A DNA stretch of 60,281 nucleotides. Origin: Verrucomicrobiota bacterium (GTDB lineage Bacteria > Verrucomicrobiota > Verrucomicrobiia > Opitutales > Opitutaceae). The notes beneath the pieces were generated by a model that saw nothing but the letters and a program-made list of their open reading frames with translations, ran no database searches and was not told where the DNA came from. Positions 9,273-17,730 of the stretch are shown in pieces (positions within the stretch are counted from its first letter, which is position 1; each line of letters opens with the position of its first letter). The position numbers were made by a program, and so were the translations under genes. The stretch covers positions 1 to 60,281 of the forward strand of contig JAFEGX010000031.1 of assembly GCA_018239675.1 (NCBI GenBank), given 5' to 3'.

Positions 9273-9273
9273 A

Positions 9274-10413
9274 TTGAAGTTCTCTCTTACCGACGCACTG
9301 GCCCGCCTCGCCGCGGAAGCTGTCCGGCGTCCCTCGCCGCGAACGGAGAACCCGCCGTCGCTGGCCGCCTCCCGACGCATCCTGGTCGTCAAGCTCGACG
9401 CGATGGGCGATTTCGTCCTGTTGACGCCGTTTCTCCGCGAACTCCGCCGCGTCGCCTCCGCCGCCCGCATCGCACTGGTGACCGGGCCCGCCGGGGCGGC
9501 GCTGGCCGCCGCGTGCCCGCACGTCGATGAACGCGCCGTCCTGGTGCCCGACGCCATGCCCCGCCGGCTGGGTGACGCGCGTCGCGCGCTGCGCATGGGA
9601 CGATTTCTCCGCCGCAGCCTCGCGCCGGGTCCGTTCGATCTGGCCTTCATTCCCCGCACCGGAGCCGATCTTGCCCACGCCCGCCTCCTGGCCTTTCTTT
9701 CCGGCGCTCCGATCCGGGTCGGCTATGATCATGGATCCGCTCCGATGCCGGCATCTGCCGCATTAACCCTCGCGCTGCCTTATCCCGTCCCGCCGGTCCA
9801 TGAGGTCGAAGCCAACCTCGCGCTCCTTTCCGCGCTCGGGGTCGTGCCCCAGTCAACGGCCCTTGAGCTGCACTGCGCCGAGCCCGACATCCGGACCGTC
9901 ACGGATCGCCTCGGCGCCGCGGGCATTGACCCCTCCCGCCCGCTGCTCGTCCTCGGAGTCGGCGCCTCCCTGCCGCACAAGCGCTGGCCGACCGAACAGT
10001 TCGTCCGGCTTGCGGGGCATTTCGCCGTGCGCGGATGGACCGTCGTCGTGGTGGGTGACGAGACCGACCGCGAGCGTTTTGGCGCCGGTGCCCCGCGGGT
10101 GTTCAACTGGGCCGGCACCCTGACTCCGCCACAGACGTGGCAATTGCTGACCCGCGCCGCCCTGTTCGTCGGCAATGACTCGGGGCCGGTTCATCTTGCG
10201 GCGGCCGCCTCCTGTCCGTGCGTGGTCGTCGCGTGGGACCGCCCCGATCACGACCCGGCCGGCGTGAACTCCTGCCAGCGTTTTCGTCCCTACGGCACTC
10301 CGCACACGCTGGTGCATCCGCGGGATGCCAGCGGCCGGTGTGACGCCTCACTGGTCGAGTTCGACGCCGTGGTTGCGGCGGCCGAAGCGATGGCGCCGCG
10401 GATTTCCCCATGA
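9274..10413 (+). CDS. Glycosyltransferase family 9 (heptosyltransferase-like) protein
   Basis: 379-aa product. The N-terminal block ILVVKLDAMGDFVLLTPF and the C-terminal block FVGNDSGPVHLAAA are characteristic of GT9 ADP-heptose:LPS heptosyltransferases and relatives. The likely start is a TTG at 9274, immediately after the FkbM stop; the ATG at 9169 would overlap that gene by more than 100 nt in another frame. In an exopolysaccharide locus GT9 members may use other sugars. ATGA overlap with the next gene. Confidence 0.85.
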   Translation: MKFSLTDALARLAAEAVRRPSPRTENPPSLAASRRILVVKLDAMGDFVLLTPFLRELRRVASAARIALVTGPAGAALAAACPHVDERAVLVPDAMPRRLGDARRALRMGRFLRRSLAPGPFDLAFIPRTGADLAHARLLAFLSGAPIRVGYDHGSAPMPASAALTLALPYPVPPVHEVEANLALLSALGVVPQSTALELHCAEPDIRTVTDRLGAAGIDPSRPLLVLGVGASLPHKRWPTEQFVRLAGHFAVRGWTVVVVGDETDRERFGAGAPRVFNWAGTLTPPQTWQLLTRAALFVGNDSGPVHLAAAASCPCVVVAWDRPDHDPAGVNSCQRFRPYGTPHTLVHPRDASGRCDASLVEFDAVVAAAEAMAPRISP

Positions 10414-11627
10414 GCGCCGCCGGCCCTGAATCGTCGCGTCCGCCGGGCACGCTCGTACTGTTTTCGAACACCACGCCGACCGAGGGAAACGGCAGCTTTG
10501 TGATCTTCCGCCGCCACCTCCTGCCGTTGGTCCGGGCCGGCTGGCGGCTGAAACTGGTGTCGTACTTCCCCCCGCCGGCACAGACCGAACTCTTCTGGGA
10601 GCACATCGTGCTGCCCCTGCGCAAGACTTTGTGGCCGCCCGCCAATTCCCGGAGCCATCTGCTGATGCGTCTCCGCGCGAAGCTGCTCCGGGCCGAACTG
10701 CGAGGCCGCGGCGTGCTAGCGGGACCCGAGCCGCGGGTGCTCCTCGCGAACCTCTGGGATCCGCAGGCGCTGCTGGCAGCCGAGTGCGCCCGGGCCGGAG
10801 ACGGTCCACTCGGCGTCTTTTTCCACGATGACGAGATCCGCTGGAACCAGGGGGCGCTGCCTCACCGCCATCTGGTTTGGAACCGGCGAACGGTCGTGGC
10901 CGCGTCCGATCGGGTTTGGTCGGTTTCCGATCGGCTCATTGAACAGCTGGAACCGGAACAACGGCCCAGGTGCCGCGTGCTGCGCCCCATTCCTACCGAC
11001 CTCGCCTGGCCAGCCGCGGGGTGGCAGCCGCACTACGCCACCGGCGTCGAGCTGGGTTATGCCGGCAAGGTCTACGCCGGACTCTGGCCCCTGCTGGCCC
11101 GGTTGGCGGATGAGCTGGGCCGACAAGGCGGCCGGCTGTCGCTCATCACCGACGCCGCCGCGCTCGCCGAGGCGCCCGTGCCGCCGTCGCGCCATCTCCG
11201 CCTGCTGCCCTATTTTCCCCGCCCGGAGGACTCCGCGCGCTGGCTGCGGGAGAACTGCTCGGCCCTGTTGGTGGCCCATCCGCGCCGGGCGGACCTGCCG
11301 GCCGGCCGCTGGCAGATCCTCGCGACGAGTTTCCCCAGCAAGCTGACCGAATATGCGCAATTGGGCCTGCCGCTGGTGCTTTTCGGCGATGCCGACTCCG
11401 AGTTCGGATCCTGGGCGCTGGCCCACCGCGAATTCACGTTGCACACCGCAGCGGACTCCGCCGCGTTGCGGGAGGAACTGGACCGCCTGCGTCAACCGGC
11501 GAGTTGGCAGGCCGCCGCGGCCGGCACCCGGCTTCTGGCGGAGGCGGAATTCAATCCCGCTCGGATTCAGGCCGCGTTTTTGGCCGACATCGAGGCCATG
11601 GCCGACCGCTTCCCTGTCTCCCCATGA
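10410..11627 (+). CDS. Putative glycosyltransferase (GT4-like C-terminus)
   Basis: 405-aa protein without a strong textbook signature. The beginning GTLVLFSNTTPTEGNGSFVIFRR resembles GT-B N-termini. The C-terminal section FPSKLTEYAQLGLPLVLFGD is the typical donor-binding region of GT4-like transferases (K/E-Y-x-x-x-G-x-P). HDDEIRWN near residue 140 is also notable. It is surrounded by glycosyltransferase genes in the same operon with 4-nt overlaps on both sides. Family assignment is moderate; substrate unknown. Confidence 0.65.
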   Translation: MSAAGPESSRPPGTLVLFSNTTPTEGNGSFVIFRRHLLPLVRAGWRLKLVSYFPPPAQTELFWEHIVLPLRKTLWPPANSRSHLLMRLRAKLLRAELRGRGVLAGPEPRVLLANLWDPQALLAAECARAGDGPLGVFFHDDEIRWNQGALPHRHLVWNRRTVVAASDRVWSVSDRLIEQLEPEQRPRCRVLRPIPTDLAWPAAGWQPHYATGVELGYAGKVYAGLWPLLARLADELGRQGGRLSLITDAAALAEAPVPPSRHLRLLPYFPRPEDSARWLRENCSALLVAHPRRADLPAGRWQILATSFPSKLTEYAQLGLPLVLFGDADSEFGSWALAHREFTLHTAADSAALREELDRLRQPASWQAAAAGTRLLAEAEFNPARIQAAFLADIEAMADRFPVSP

Positions 11628-12571
11628 GCGGCCCGTGGCAGAAGCTCGCACTCTATGCCTGGGGGTCGGCCAGGCTGATGCAGCTGGGCCGGCCGGATCT
11701 CACGCTCGGTTTCCTGGGCGGCATCGGCGACGACCTCCTGTGTACCGCCGCCATCGAGGAATGGCTGCAGCGTGGCGCGCGAAACCTGTGGTTTGTCACC
11801 CGGCACGCCGCGCTCTATTCGTACCTCGATCGGCGGGTTCGCCTGATTCCCGAGGACCCACGCTACCTCCAACTGGCCCGCCGCCTCGGGCGGCCAATGC
11901 GGGCGCTGAGCTACTCTACCTACGATCGCGCGGCCGACCGGGACACCGCGGTCAGCGAGCACATCATCGCGGACATGTGCCGCCGGGCGGGACTCACCGG
12001 CCAGATCAGGCTCCGTCCGCATCTGGTGCTGCAAGCGGATGAGCTGGCTGCCGCGGCCCCCTATCGCGACAGCCTCGTGGTGCAGGCTTCCGGCCTGACC
12101 GCAGCCGTGCCGATGCGCACCAAACAGTGGCCGGGTGAGCGGATGCAGGCGGTGGTTGACCACTTTGTTCAGCGTGGAATGCCAGTCGTTCAGCTCGGCT
12201 CGGCAGGCGACCCGGCTTTATCCGGCGCCACTGATCTCCGTGGGAAGACGTCGCTGCGGGCTTCGGCCGCGGTGCTGGCCGGCGCACGCCTGTTCGTCGG
12301 TCTCGTGGGATTTCCGATGCACCTCGCCCGGGCCGTCGACTGCCCGGCGGTCATCGTTTACGGTGGTCGCGAGCCGCCCGAATTGACGGGGTACAGCTGC
12401 AACCTCAACCTGACCCACCGTCCCCCCTGTGCGCCTTGCTGGCAACGCAATCGCTGTGACTACCACCATGCCTGCATGACCGAGATTTCCGCCGCGACCG
12501 TGATTGCCGCAGTCGAGCAGGCGCTCGCGCGGCCGCGAGGTCCGCTCACGGAGGAGATCGTTCAACTGTGA
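11624..12571 (+). CDS. Glycosyltransferase family 9-like protein
   Basis: 315-aa product with GT9-like features. LGFLGGIGDDLLCTAAIEE corresponds to the N-terminal glycine loop, and LFVGLVGFPMHLARAVDCPAV to the region where heptosyltransferases have the GxxHLA donor motif. A C-terminal cysteine cluster (CAPCWQRNRCDYHHAC) is often seen in GT9 relatives and may bind a metal. I use the ATG at 11624, which overlaps the preceding stop; a longer in-frame reading from 11504 lies inside the upstream gene. Confidence 0.72.
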   Translation: MSGPWQKLALYAWGSARLMQLGRPDLTLGFLGGIGDDLLCTAAIEEWLQRGARNLWFVTRHAALYSYLDRRVRLIPEDPRYLQLARRLGRPMRALSYSTYDRAADRDTAVSEHIIADMCRRAGLTGQIRLRPHLVLQADELAAAAPYRDSLVVQASGLTAAVPMRTKQWPGERMQAVVDHFVQRGMPVVQLGSAGDPALSGATDLRGKTSLRASAAVLAGARLFVGLVGFPMHLARAVDCPAVIVYGGREPPELTGYSCNLNLTHRPPCAPCWQRNRCDYHHACMTEISAATVIAAVEQALARPRGPLTEEIVQL

Positions 12572-13548
12572 ACGCCGACGCCCCATCACCGGAGATTGCC
12601 GTGGTAATTTCCACCCACCGGCCGCACGCCGGCCGGCTGGCCCGGACGCTGGCGGGCCTGCGGGCGCAAACCTTGGCGCCCGCCCATTGGGAACTCGTCC
12701 TCGTCGACAACGCCTCGCAGCCTCCCGTGGACCCGGCCGCCCTGGCCGAAAGCGCGCCCTCACACCTGCGACTCGTGGTGGAGTCGACCTTGGGCCTCAC
12801 CGCGGCCCGCCGGGCCGGCGTGCGGTCGACACAGGCGCCGCTGATTGTCATGGTCGATGACGACAACGTCCTCGCCCCCGACTATCTGGCACGGGTGGCA
12901 GGGCATTTCGCGGCCCAGCCCCGGATCGGGGCGCTGGGCGGACGCAGCCGGCCCGAGTTCGAAAGGGCGCCTCCCGACTGGGCCCGCGAGTTTGACGACC
13001 TGATCGCGTGCCGCGACCTCGGTGACCAACCGCTGGTCGGCGACGGTCACCCGCCGCCCGGTGACCCGCGCCAAATCGCCTACCCCAGGTTCGCCCCGAT
13101 CGGAGCCGGACTGGCGATTCGACGAGTCGCGCTCCGCCGCTGGCTCGACGACGCGGCACCCGGCAGTCTCTCGGACCGGCGCGGACAGGATCTGAGCTCG
13201 AGCGGGGACAACGACATCATCCTCCACCTGCTGCGCGACGGCTGGCAGGTCGGCTATTTTCCCGATTTGCAGCTGACCCACCTGATTCCGTCCACCCGCA
13301 CCGCGGCGGACTATCTCGCCCGGCTGAACCGCGGCATCCAACGCTCATGGATGCAGGTGCTCGCCCGGCATGGCGCATCGCCCTGGGGCCCACTATCCCG
13401 GTCCGGTGCCCGGTTCCGCATGATCAAGGCCTGGTTCACCTACCGGGCCTGGCAGGGACCGGTCCAGCAAATCCGCTGGCAGGGAGCCTGCGGGCATTTT
13501 GAGGGCCGCGTCCCGTATTCCCCGCGGGCCCTGGAATCCGCCCGATGA
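12568..13548 (+). CDS. Glycosyltransferase family 2 protein
   Basis: 326-aa GT-A fold transferase. IAVVISTHRPHAGRL is the N-terminal strand, VLVDNASQP the first acidic motif and VMVDDDNVLAPDY holds the metal-binding DDD. It starts at a GTG (12568) that overlaps the upstream stop (GTGA), and its own stop overlaps the next start. It would add a sugar during repeat-unit assembly; the linkage cannot be predicted. Confidence 0.87.
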   Translation: MNADAPSPEIAVVISTHRPHAGRLARTLAGLRAQTLAPAHWELVLVDNASQPPVDPAALAESAPSHLRLVVESTLGLTAARRAGVRSTQAPLIVMVDDDNVLAPDYLARVAGHFAAQPRIGALGGRSRPEFERAPPDWAREFDDLIACRDLGDQPLVGDGHPPPGDPRQIAYPRFAPIGAGLAIRRVALRRWLDDAAPGSLSDRRGQDLSSSGDNDIILHLLRDGWQVGYFPDLQLTHLIPSTRTAADYLARLNRGIQRSWMQVLARHGASPWGPLSRSGARFRMIKAWFTYRAWQGPVQQIRWQGACGHFEGRVPYSPRALESAR

Positions 13549-14519
13549 ACCTTCGCTCTTTCGCCCGCACCCTCGGCCTCGGCCGCCTCGCCCTAGTGCT
13601 TTGGCACAATCCGTGGTCCCGGCTGCGCGACTCGTGGCGCAACGGCGGACCATGGGTGGAGCGGGAAAATGAGCGGCAGCGCCGGGAGATGGAGGCCGCC
13701 GCGGCGATGCTGCCGCCCCTGCCCGCTCGCGACGGCGCCGCCGAGGTCACGCTGCACGTTCTCACGGGCCGGCGCTTCTGGTACCAAACGGCCTTTTGCC
13801 TCCATTCGTTCGCGCGCCAGGCCGAGTTCCGGGTCGCCGCGGAGATTTACGACGACGGCAGCTGCGACCAAGAGGTCCGGAGTCTGCTGTCGCGACTGGG
13901 TCCCCGCCTCCGCTTCCACTCGTATGCAGAGCAGGTGGCCCGTCTTGACCAGCTGCTGCCCGCCAGCCGTTTTCACACGCTGCGGGATCGCTGGCAGAAT
14001 TACCCCCACATCCGGAAACTGATCGCACCCCACCTGGGCTCGACCGGCTGGAAACTGGTGATCGACTCCGATCTGCTTTTCTTTCGCCGCCCCGACTTTC
14101 TGCTCGAATGGCTCCGGCAGCCGGAACGCATCCTGCACGCCGTCGACTGCGAGGAGAACTACGGCTACTCGCGTCCCGTGCTGGAACACCTCGCCGGCGC
14201 GCCATTGCCGCCGCTGGTAAACGTCGGCCTCTGCGGCCTGCGCAGCGAGTCACTCGACTGGGCGGAGCTCGAGGCGTGGTGTACCGAGCTGATCCGGCGC
14301 GAACGCACCAGCTACTACCTCGAGCAGGCCCTCGTGGCCATGCTGGCGGCCCGCGCGCAGCCGTGTGCCGTCGCCCCGGCCGCGGACTACCTCACGCGCC
14401 CCGGCAAGGAGGAGGGCATCCATCCCCGCGCCGTGATGCACCACTATGTCGCGGAGTCCCGCCGTTGGTACTTCCGGCACGGCTGGCGCCGGGTGACGGA
14501 GAAAGGGCCCGCCCCGTGA
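13545..14519 (+). CDS. Predicted nucleotide-sugar transferase (GT-A-like, unassigned family)
   Basis: 324-aa protein. The centre reads TLHVLTGRRFWYQTAFCLHS..., then WKLVIDSDLLFFRRPDFLLEWL, where DSD resembles the DxD metal-binding motif of GT-A enzymes such as GT8/GT77, followed by VNVGLCGLRSE. No classic GT2 blocks are present. Context (4-nt overlap with a GT2 gene) supports a transferase role. The stop is followed by an unusual 169-nt noncoding interval, the only sizeable gap in this part of the operon. Confidence 0.55.
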   Translation: MNLRSFARTLGLGRLALVLWHNPWSRLRDSWRNGGPWVERENERQRREMEAAAAMLPPLPARDGAAEVTLHVLTGRRFWYQTAFCLHSFARQAEFRVAAEIYDDGSCDQEVRSLLSRLGPRLRFHSYAEQVARLDQLLPASRFHTLRDRWQNYPHIRKLIAPHLGSTGWKLVIDSDLLFFRRPDFLLEWLRQPERILHAVDCEENYGYSRPVLEHLAGAPLPPLVNVGLCGLRSESLDWAELEAWCTELIRRERTSYYLEQALVAMLAARAQPCAVAPAADYLTRPGKEEGIHPRAVMHHYVAESRRWYFRHGWRRVTEKGPAP

Positions 14520-14688
14520 CACCGATGCCGACCAAACCACGCCACTCAATTCGGTGGGCGAAGCGCCCAAACGGCGGGTCGCTCGACGCTCTGGGCCCGC
14601 GTGATGAACTTGCCGCGGGCCGCCCTTGGCGGCTTCAATCCCGGAACGCCCATGGTTACCTCCGGGTGCACCAGCGGGCATAGCACCC

Positions 14689-15639
14689 ATGGCATCGCCC
14701 CTGGTCTCCATCCTCATCCCCTGCCACAACGCGGCGCCGTGGCTGCGGGCGACCCTTGAGTCGGCCCTCGCGCAGGACTGGGACCACTGCGAGGTCATCG
14801 TCGTCGACGACGGCTCGACCGACGGCAGCGCCGCGCTCGCGCTGGAATTTGTCCCGCGAGGCGTGCGGGTCGTCGCCCAGCCGAACCAAGGAGCCAGCGC
14901 GGCCCGCAACCGGGCCCTCCGCGAGGCGCGCGGCGACTATTTCCAGTTCCTCGATGCCGACGACCTGCTCTCGCCCGGGAAGATCCGGGCGCAGCTGGCC
15001 CTGCTGGCGATGCGGGCCCCGGGAAAGGTGGCCACGTGCGCGTGGGGACGCTTTGAGCAGGATCCGGCGCACGCGCGTTTTGTCGACGACGTGATCGAGC
15101 GGGATTTCACGGCGGTTGAGTTTCTGGTGCTCGCCGGCGAGACCGGCGCGATGATGCACCCGGCGGCCTGGCTCGTCCCCCGGCTCATTGCCGAGCGCGC
15201 AGGCCCGTGGGACGAAACGCTCACGCTGAATGACGACGGCGAGTATTTCAGCCGCGTCATGCTGGCCGGGGCCGGACTCGCTTACTGCGGCGACGCGGCG
15301 GCAAAGACCTATTACCGGTCCGGCCTGTCCGGCAGCCTGAGCCGCCAACGCAGCGAACGCGCGCGCCGGTCGCAGTTTCGCTCGCTGGAGCTGATCACGG
15401 CCCGCCTCCTCGCCGCGGAGGACTCGCCCCGGACCCGCCACGCCTGCGCCGGGTACTGGCGCCGGTACGTGCACGACTTCTACCCCGCGCCCCCCGACCT
15501 GATCCGGCGGGCCGAGGCGGAGGTCGTAAGACTCGGCGAGTCGGTCGGCGCCCCGCCGATGGGGCCGCGGACCTCTGCGGTCGTGGGTCTTGTGGGCTGG
15601 CGCCTTTTCTGGCGCCTGCGCCACCTGCTGAACCGATGA
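14689..15639 (+). CDS. Glycosyltransferase family 2 protein
   Basis: 316-aa GT-A transferase with VSILIPCHNAAPWL, VIVVDDGSTDGSA and QFLDADDLLSPGK, the complete GT2 set. The ATG at 14689 gives the standard N-terminus; an in-frame ATG at 14626 would add 21 residues without family character. An upstream gap of 169 nt separates it from the previous gene, so an internal promoter is conceivable. ATGA overlap with the next gene. Confidence 0.87.
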   Translation: MASPLVSILIPCHNAAPWLRATLESALAQDWDHCEVIVVDDGSTDGSAALALEFVPRGVRVVAQPNQGASAARNRALREARGDYFQFLDADDLLSPGKIRAQLALLAMRAPGKVATCAWGRFEQDPAHARFVDDVIERDFTAVEFLVLAGETGAMMHPAAWLVPRLIAERAGPWDETLTLNDDGEYFSRVMLAGAGLAYCGDAAAKTYYRSGLSGSLSRQRSERARRSQFRSLELITARLLAAEDSPRTRHACAGYWRRYVHDFYPAPPDLIRRAEAEVVRLGESVGAPPMGPRTSAVVGLVGWRLFWRLRHLLNR

Positions 15640-16865
15640 GCGTGCGCCGCATCGCGATCCTCTCGGCCTCACACCTCTGCCGGAATCCCCGTGTCCTCAA
15701 GGAGGCCACGACCCTGGGCGCGGCGGGCCACGACGTGACCGTCCTGACGGTTTCCAGTCACGAGCGTTTTGCCCGCATCGACCACGAGCTGATGCGCGGC
15801 CAGCCGTTCCGTCTCAAGGTGCTCGATCTCGCGGGCGAGGGCACGCCAGCCCGCCTGCGGGGACTGGCGCAGCGCGGCTCGACCTGGCTGGCGCGCCTGC
15901 TGTGCCGGACGACCCGCCTCGAGACCGCAGCCGCGCTGGGGCCGGCATCGGCGCTCCTCCGACTCGCCCGGGCCGAGTCCGCCGACCTGTACATCGCCCA
16001 CACCGAGATTCCAATCTGGGCCGCGTCGCACCTGATCCGCGACGGACGGCGCGTGGCGGTCGACATCGAGGACTGGTACTCGCAGGACCTCCTCTTCGCG
16101 GACCGCGCGAACCGCCCGCTCCGCCTGCTCGAACAGGCCGAGCGCTTCGCCCTGCGTCACGCAGCCTATGTGACGACGACCTCCGACAGCCTGGCGCAGG
16201 CGCTCGCCGACACGTTCGGCGGCGCCCGCCCGATCACTCTCCGCAATACCTTTCCGCTCCAGAAACACCACCGGCTCGACCGGCCCCCGACCGTCGGCCC
16301 GCCGTCGTTCATCTGGTTCTCGCAGACCATCGGACCGGGCCGCGGCCTCGAACTTTTCCTGGCCGCCTGGTCGAGGATGAAGCACGCCAGCCGGGTCTGC
16401 CTGCTGGGCGACGAGCGTCCCGGCTACCGCGAGGAGCTGCTGGCCCGGGTCCCGGCGGAGCGCCGCGCGGACGTCCATTTCCTGCCGGCGGTCACGCCCG
16501 GCGAGCTGCCCGACCGGCTGGCCGAACACGACATCGGGCTCGCGCTGGAGCAGCACTGGCCCCGCAATCGCGACCTGACCATCAGCAACAAGATTTTCCA
16601 GTACCTGAACGCCGGTCTGGCGGTCGTGGCCACCGACACGGCCGGGCAGACCGAGGTGCTGCGGGCCGCACCGGCCGTCGGCCTTCTCGTCACGGCGCAT
16701 GAGACCACCCAGGTGACCACCCAGCTCGACCAACTGGTGGCCGACCCGGCCCGGCTCCGCTCGACCCAGGCGTCAGCGCGGGCGGCAGCTGAGACCGGGT
16801 TTGCGTGGGAGCACGACGCCCCGCGCCTGCTGGCAGCCGTCGCTCGCGCGCTCGGGGAGACCTAG
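15636..16865 (+). CDS. Glycosyltransferase family 4 protein
   Basis: 409-aa GT-B enzyme. The N-terminus RIAILSASHLCRNPRVLKEA is typical of a GT4 subgroup; the donor half has IWFSQTIGPGRGLELFLAAW and ISNKIFQYLNAGLAVVATD. The first glutamate of the usual EX7E motif is not obvious; SNKIFQYLNAG occupies its place. It is part of the overlapping operon, with the next gene 2 nt downstream. Confidence 0.83.
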   Translation: MSVRRIAILSASHLCRNPRVLKEATTLGAAGHDVTVLTVSSHERFARIDHELMRGQPFRLKVLDLAGEGTPARLRGLAQRGSTWLARLLCRTTRLETAAALGPASALLRLARAESADLYIAHTEIPIWAASHLIRDGRRVAVDIEDWYSQDLLFADRANRPLRLLEQAERFALRHAAYVTTTSDSLAQALADTFGGARPITLRNTFPLQKHHRLDRPPTVGPPSFIWFSQTIGPGRGLELFLAAWSRMKHASRVCLLGDERPGYREELLARVPAERRADVHFLPAVTPGELPDRLAEHDIGLALEQHWPRNRDLTISNKIFQYLNAGLAVVATDTAGQTEVLRAAPAVGLLVTAHETTQVTTQLDQLVADPARLRSTQASARAAAETGFAWEHDAPRLLAAVARALGET

Positions 16866-16867
16866 CC

Positions 16868-17728
16868 ATGCCGGGACCCAAACTCCTGCCCTCCGCCTTG
16901 GTCATGGCCGGTCTGGTCCAATTCGGACGCCAGCGCACCAAGACCATCACCCGGCTGGCGGTCATGGCCGGCTGCCGGCTCGGTCTGCGCTGGCTGAGCC
17001 ATGCGATGCCTCCGCCCCGCGGCTGCGCCGTCGTGATCGCGCCGCACCCGGACGACGAGACCCTGGCCTGCGGCGCGCTGATCGCCCGGCGGCGGGCCGG
17101 GGGCCTGCCGGTGCATGTCATCGTGGTCACGGATGGCAGCGCCTCGCACCCCAACCACCCGACCCTGACCAGTCCAAGGTTGCGCGCAGTGCGCCGCGAC
17201 GAGGCCCGCGCCGCACTGGCCGTCCTCGGGGTCGAGTCGGTCGCGGCGCATTTTCTCGACGAGGTCGACGGCACGCTCGGTCGTCTGCCACCGGAGCGGG
17301 TGGATGATCTCGCGGACCGGCTGCGGAGCCTGCTGGAAGCGATCCAGCCGGATGAGGTGTTCCTCCCGTGCTGCCCCGATGGCAGCAGTGAGCACGATGC
17401 CACGTATGCCGTGGCCCAGCGCGCCCTCGCGGCGGTTGCAAAGCGCCCGGCGATCTGGGAGTACCCGGTCTGGTCCTGGTGGAATCCCAAGCTGATCCTG
17501 GGCCGCCTGGGCGAGGCGCGGCGCTGCTGGTCACAGGCGACGGAGGATTTCGGGCCGGTCAAGGATCACGCCCTGGCCTGTTACCGGAGCCAGTTCGAGC
17601 CGTGCGCTCCCTGGCTGAAGCCCTTGGTGCCGCCCGGGCTGGTCGAGCTGCTGCGGTCTGACCGGGAGTACTTTTTCCGCGTCGAGCTGCCGCCCAGCCA
17701 TCCCGTGCAGCCGCCCCGCGCCGTGTAA
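16868..17728 (+). CDS. PIG-L/LmbE family N-acetyl-sugar deacetylase
   Basis: 286-aa predicted zinc deacetylase. The metal site is the signature APHPDDETLACGA (near residues 58-70), with TDGSASH and the downstream EHDAT supplying further ligands. PIG-L enzymes remove the acetyl group from N-acetylglucosaminyl substrates. A free amine on the glycan is a plausible outcome here. The ATG at 16868 follows the previous stop by 2 nt; N-terminal residues 1-45 are basic/hydrophobic and could associate with the membrane. Confidence 0.85.
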   Translation: MPGPKLLPSALVMAGLVQFGRQRTKTITRLAVMAGCRLGLRWLSHAMPPPRGCAVVIAPHPDDETLACGALIARRRAGGLPVHVIVVTDGSASHPNHPTLTSPRLRAVRRDEARAALAVLGVESVAAHFLDEVDGTLGRLPPERVDDLADRLRSLLEAIQPDEVFLPCCPDGSSEHDATYAVAQRALAAVAKRPAIWEYPVWSWWNPKLILGRLGEARRCWSQATEDFGPVKDHALACYRSQFEPCAPWLKPLVPPGLVELLRSDREYFFRVELPPSHPVQPPRAV

Positions 17729-17730
17729 TC

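Noticed and set aside
9169..9273. Longer N-terminus for the GT9 gene (ATG at 9169)
   Set aside because: It would overlap the FkbM gene by 104 nt in another frame, and the added residues show no GT9 similarity; TTG at 9274 fits the operon spacing.
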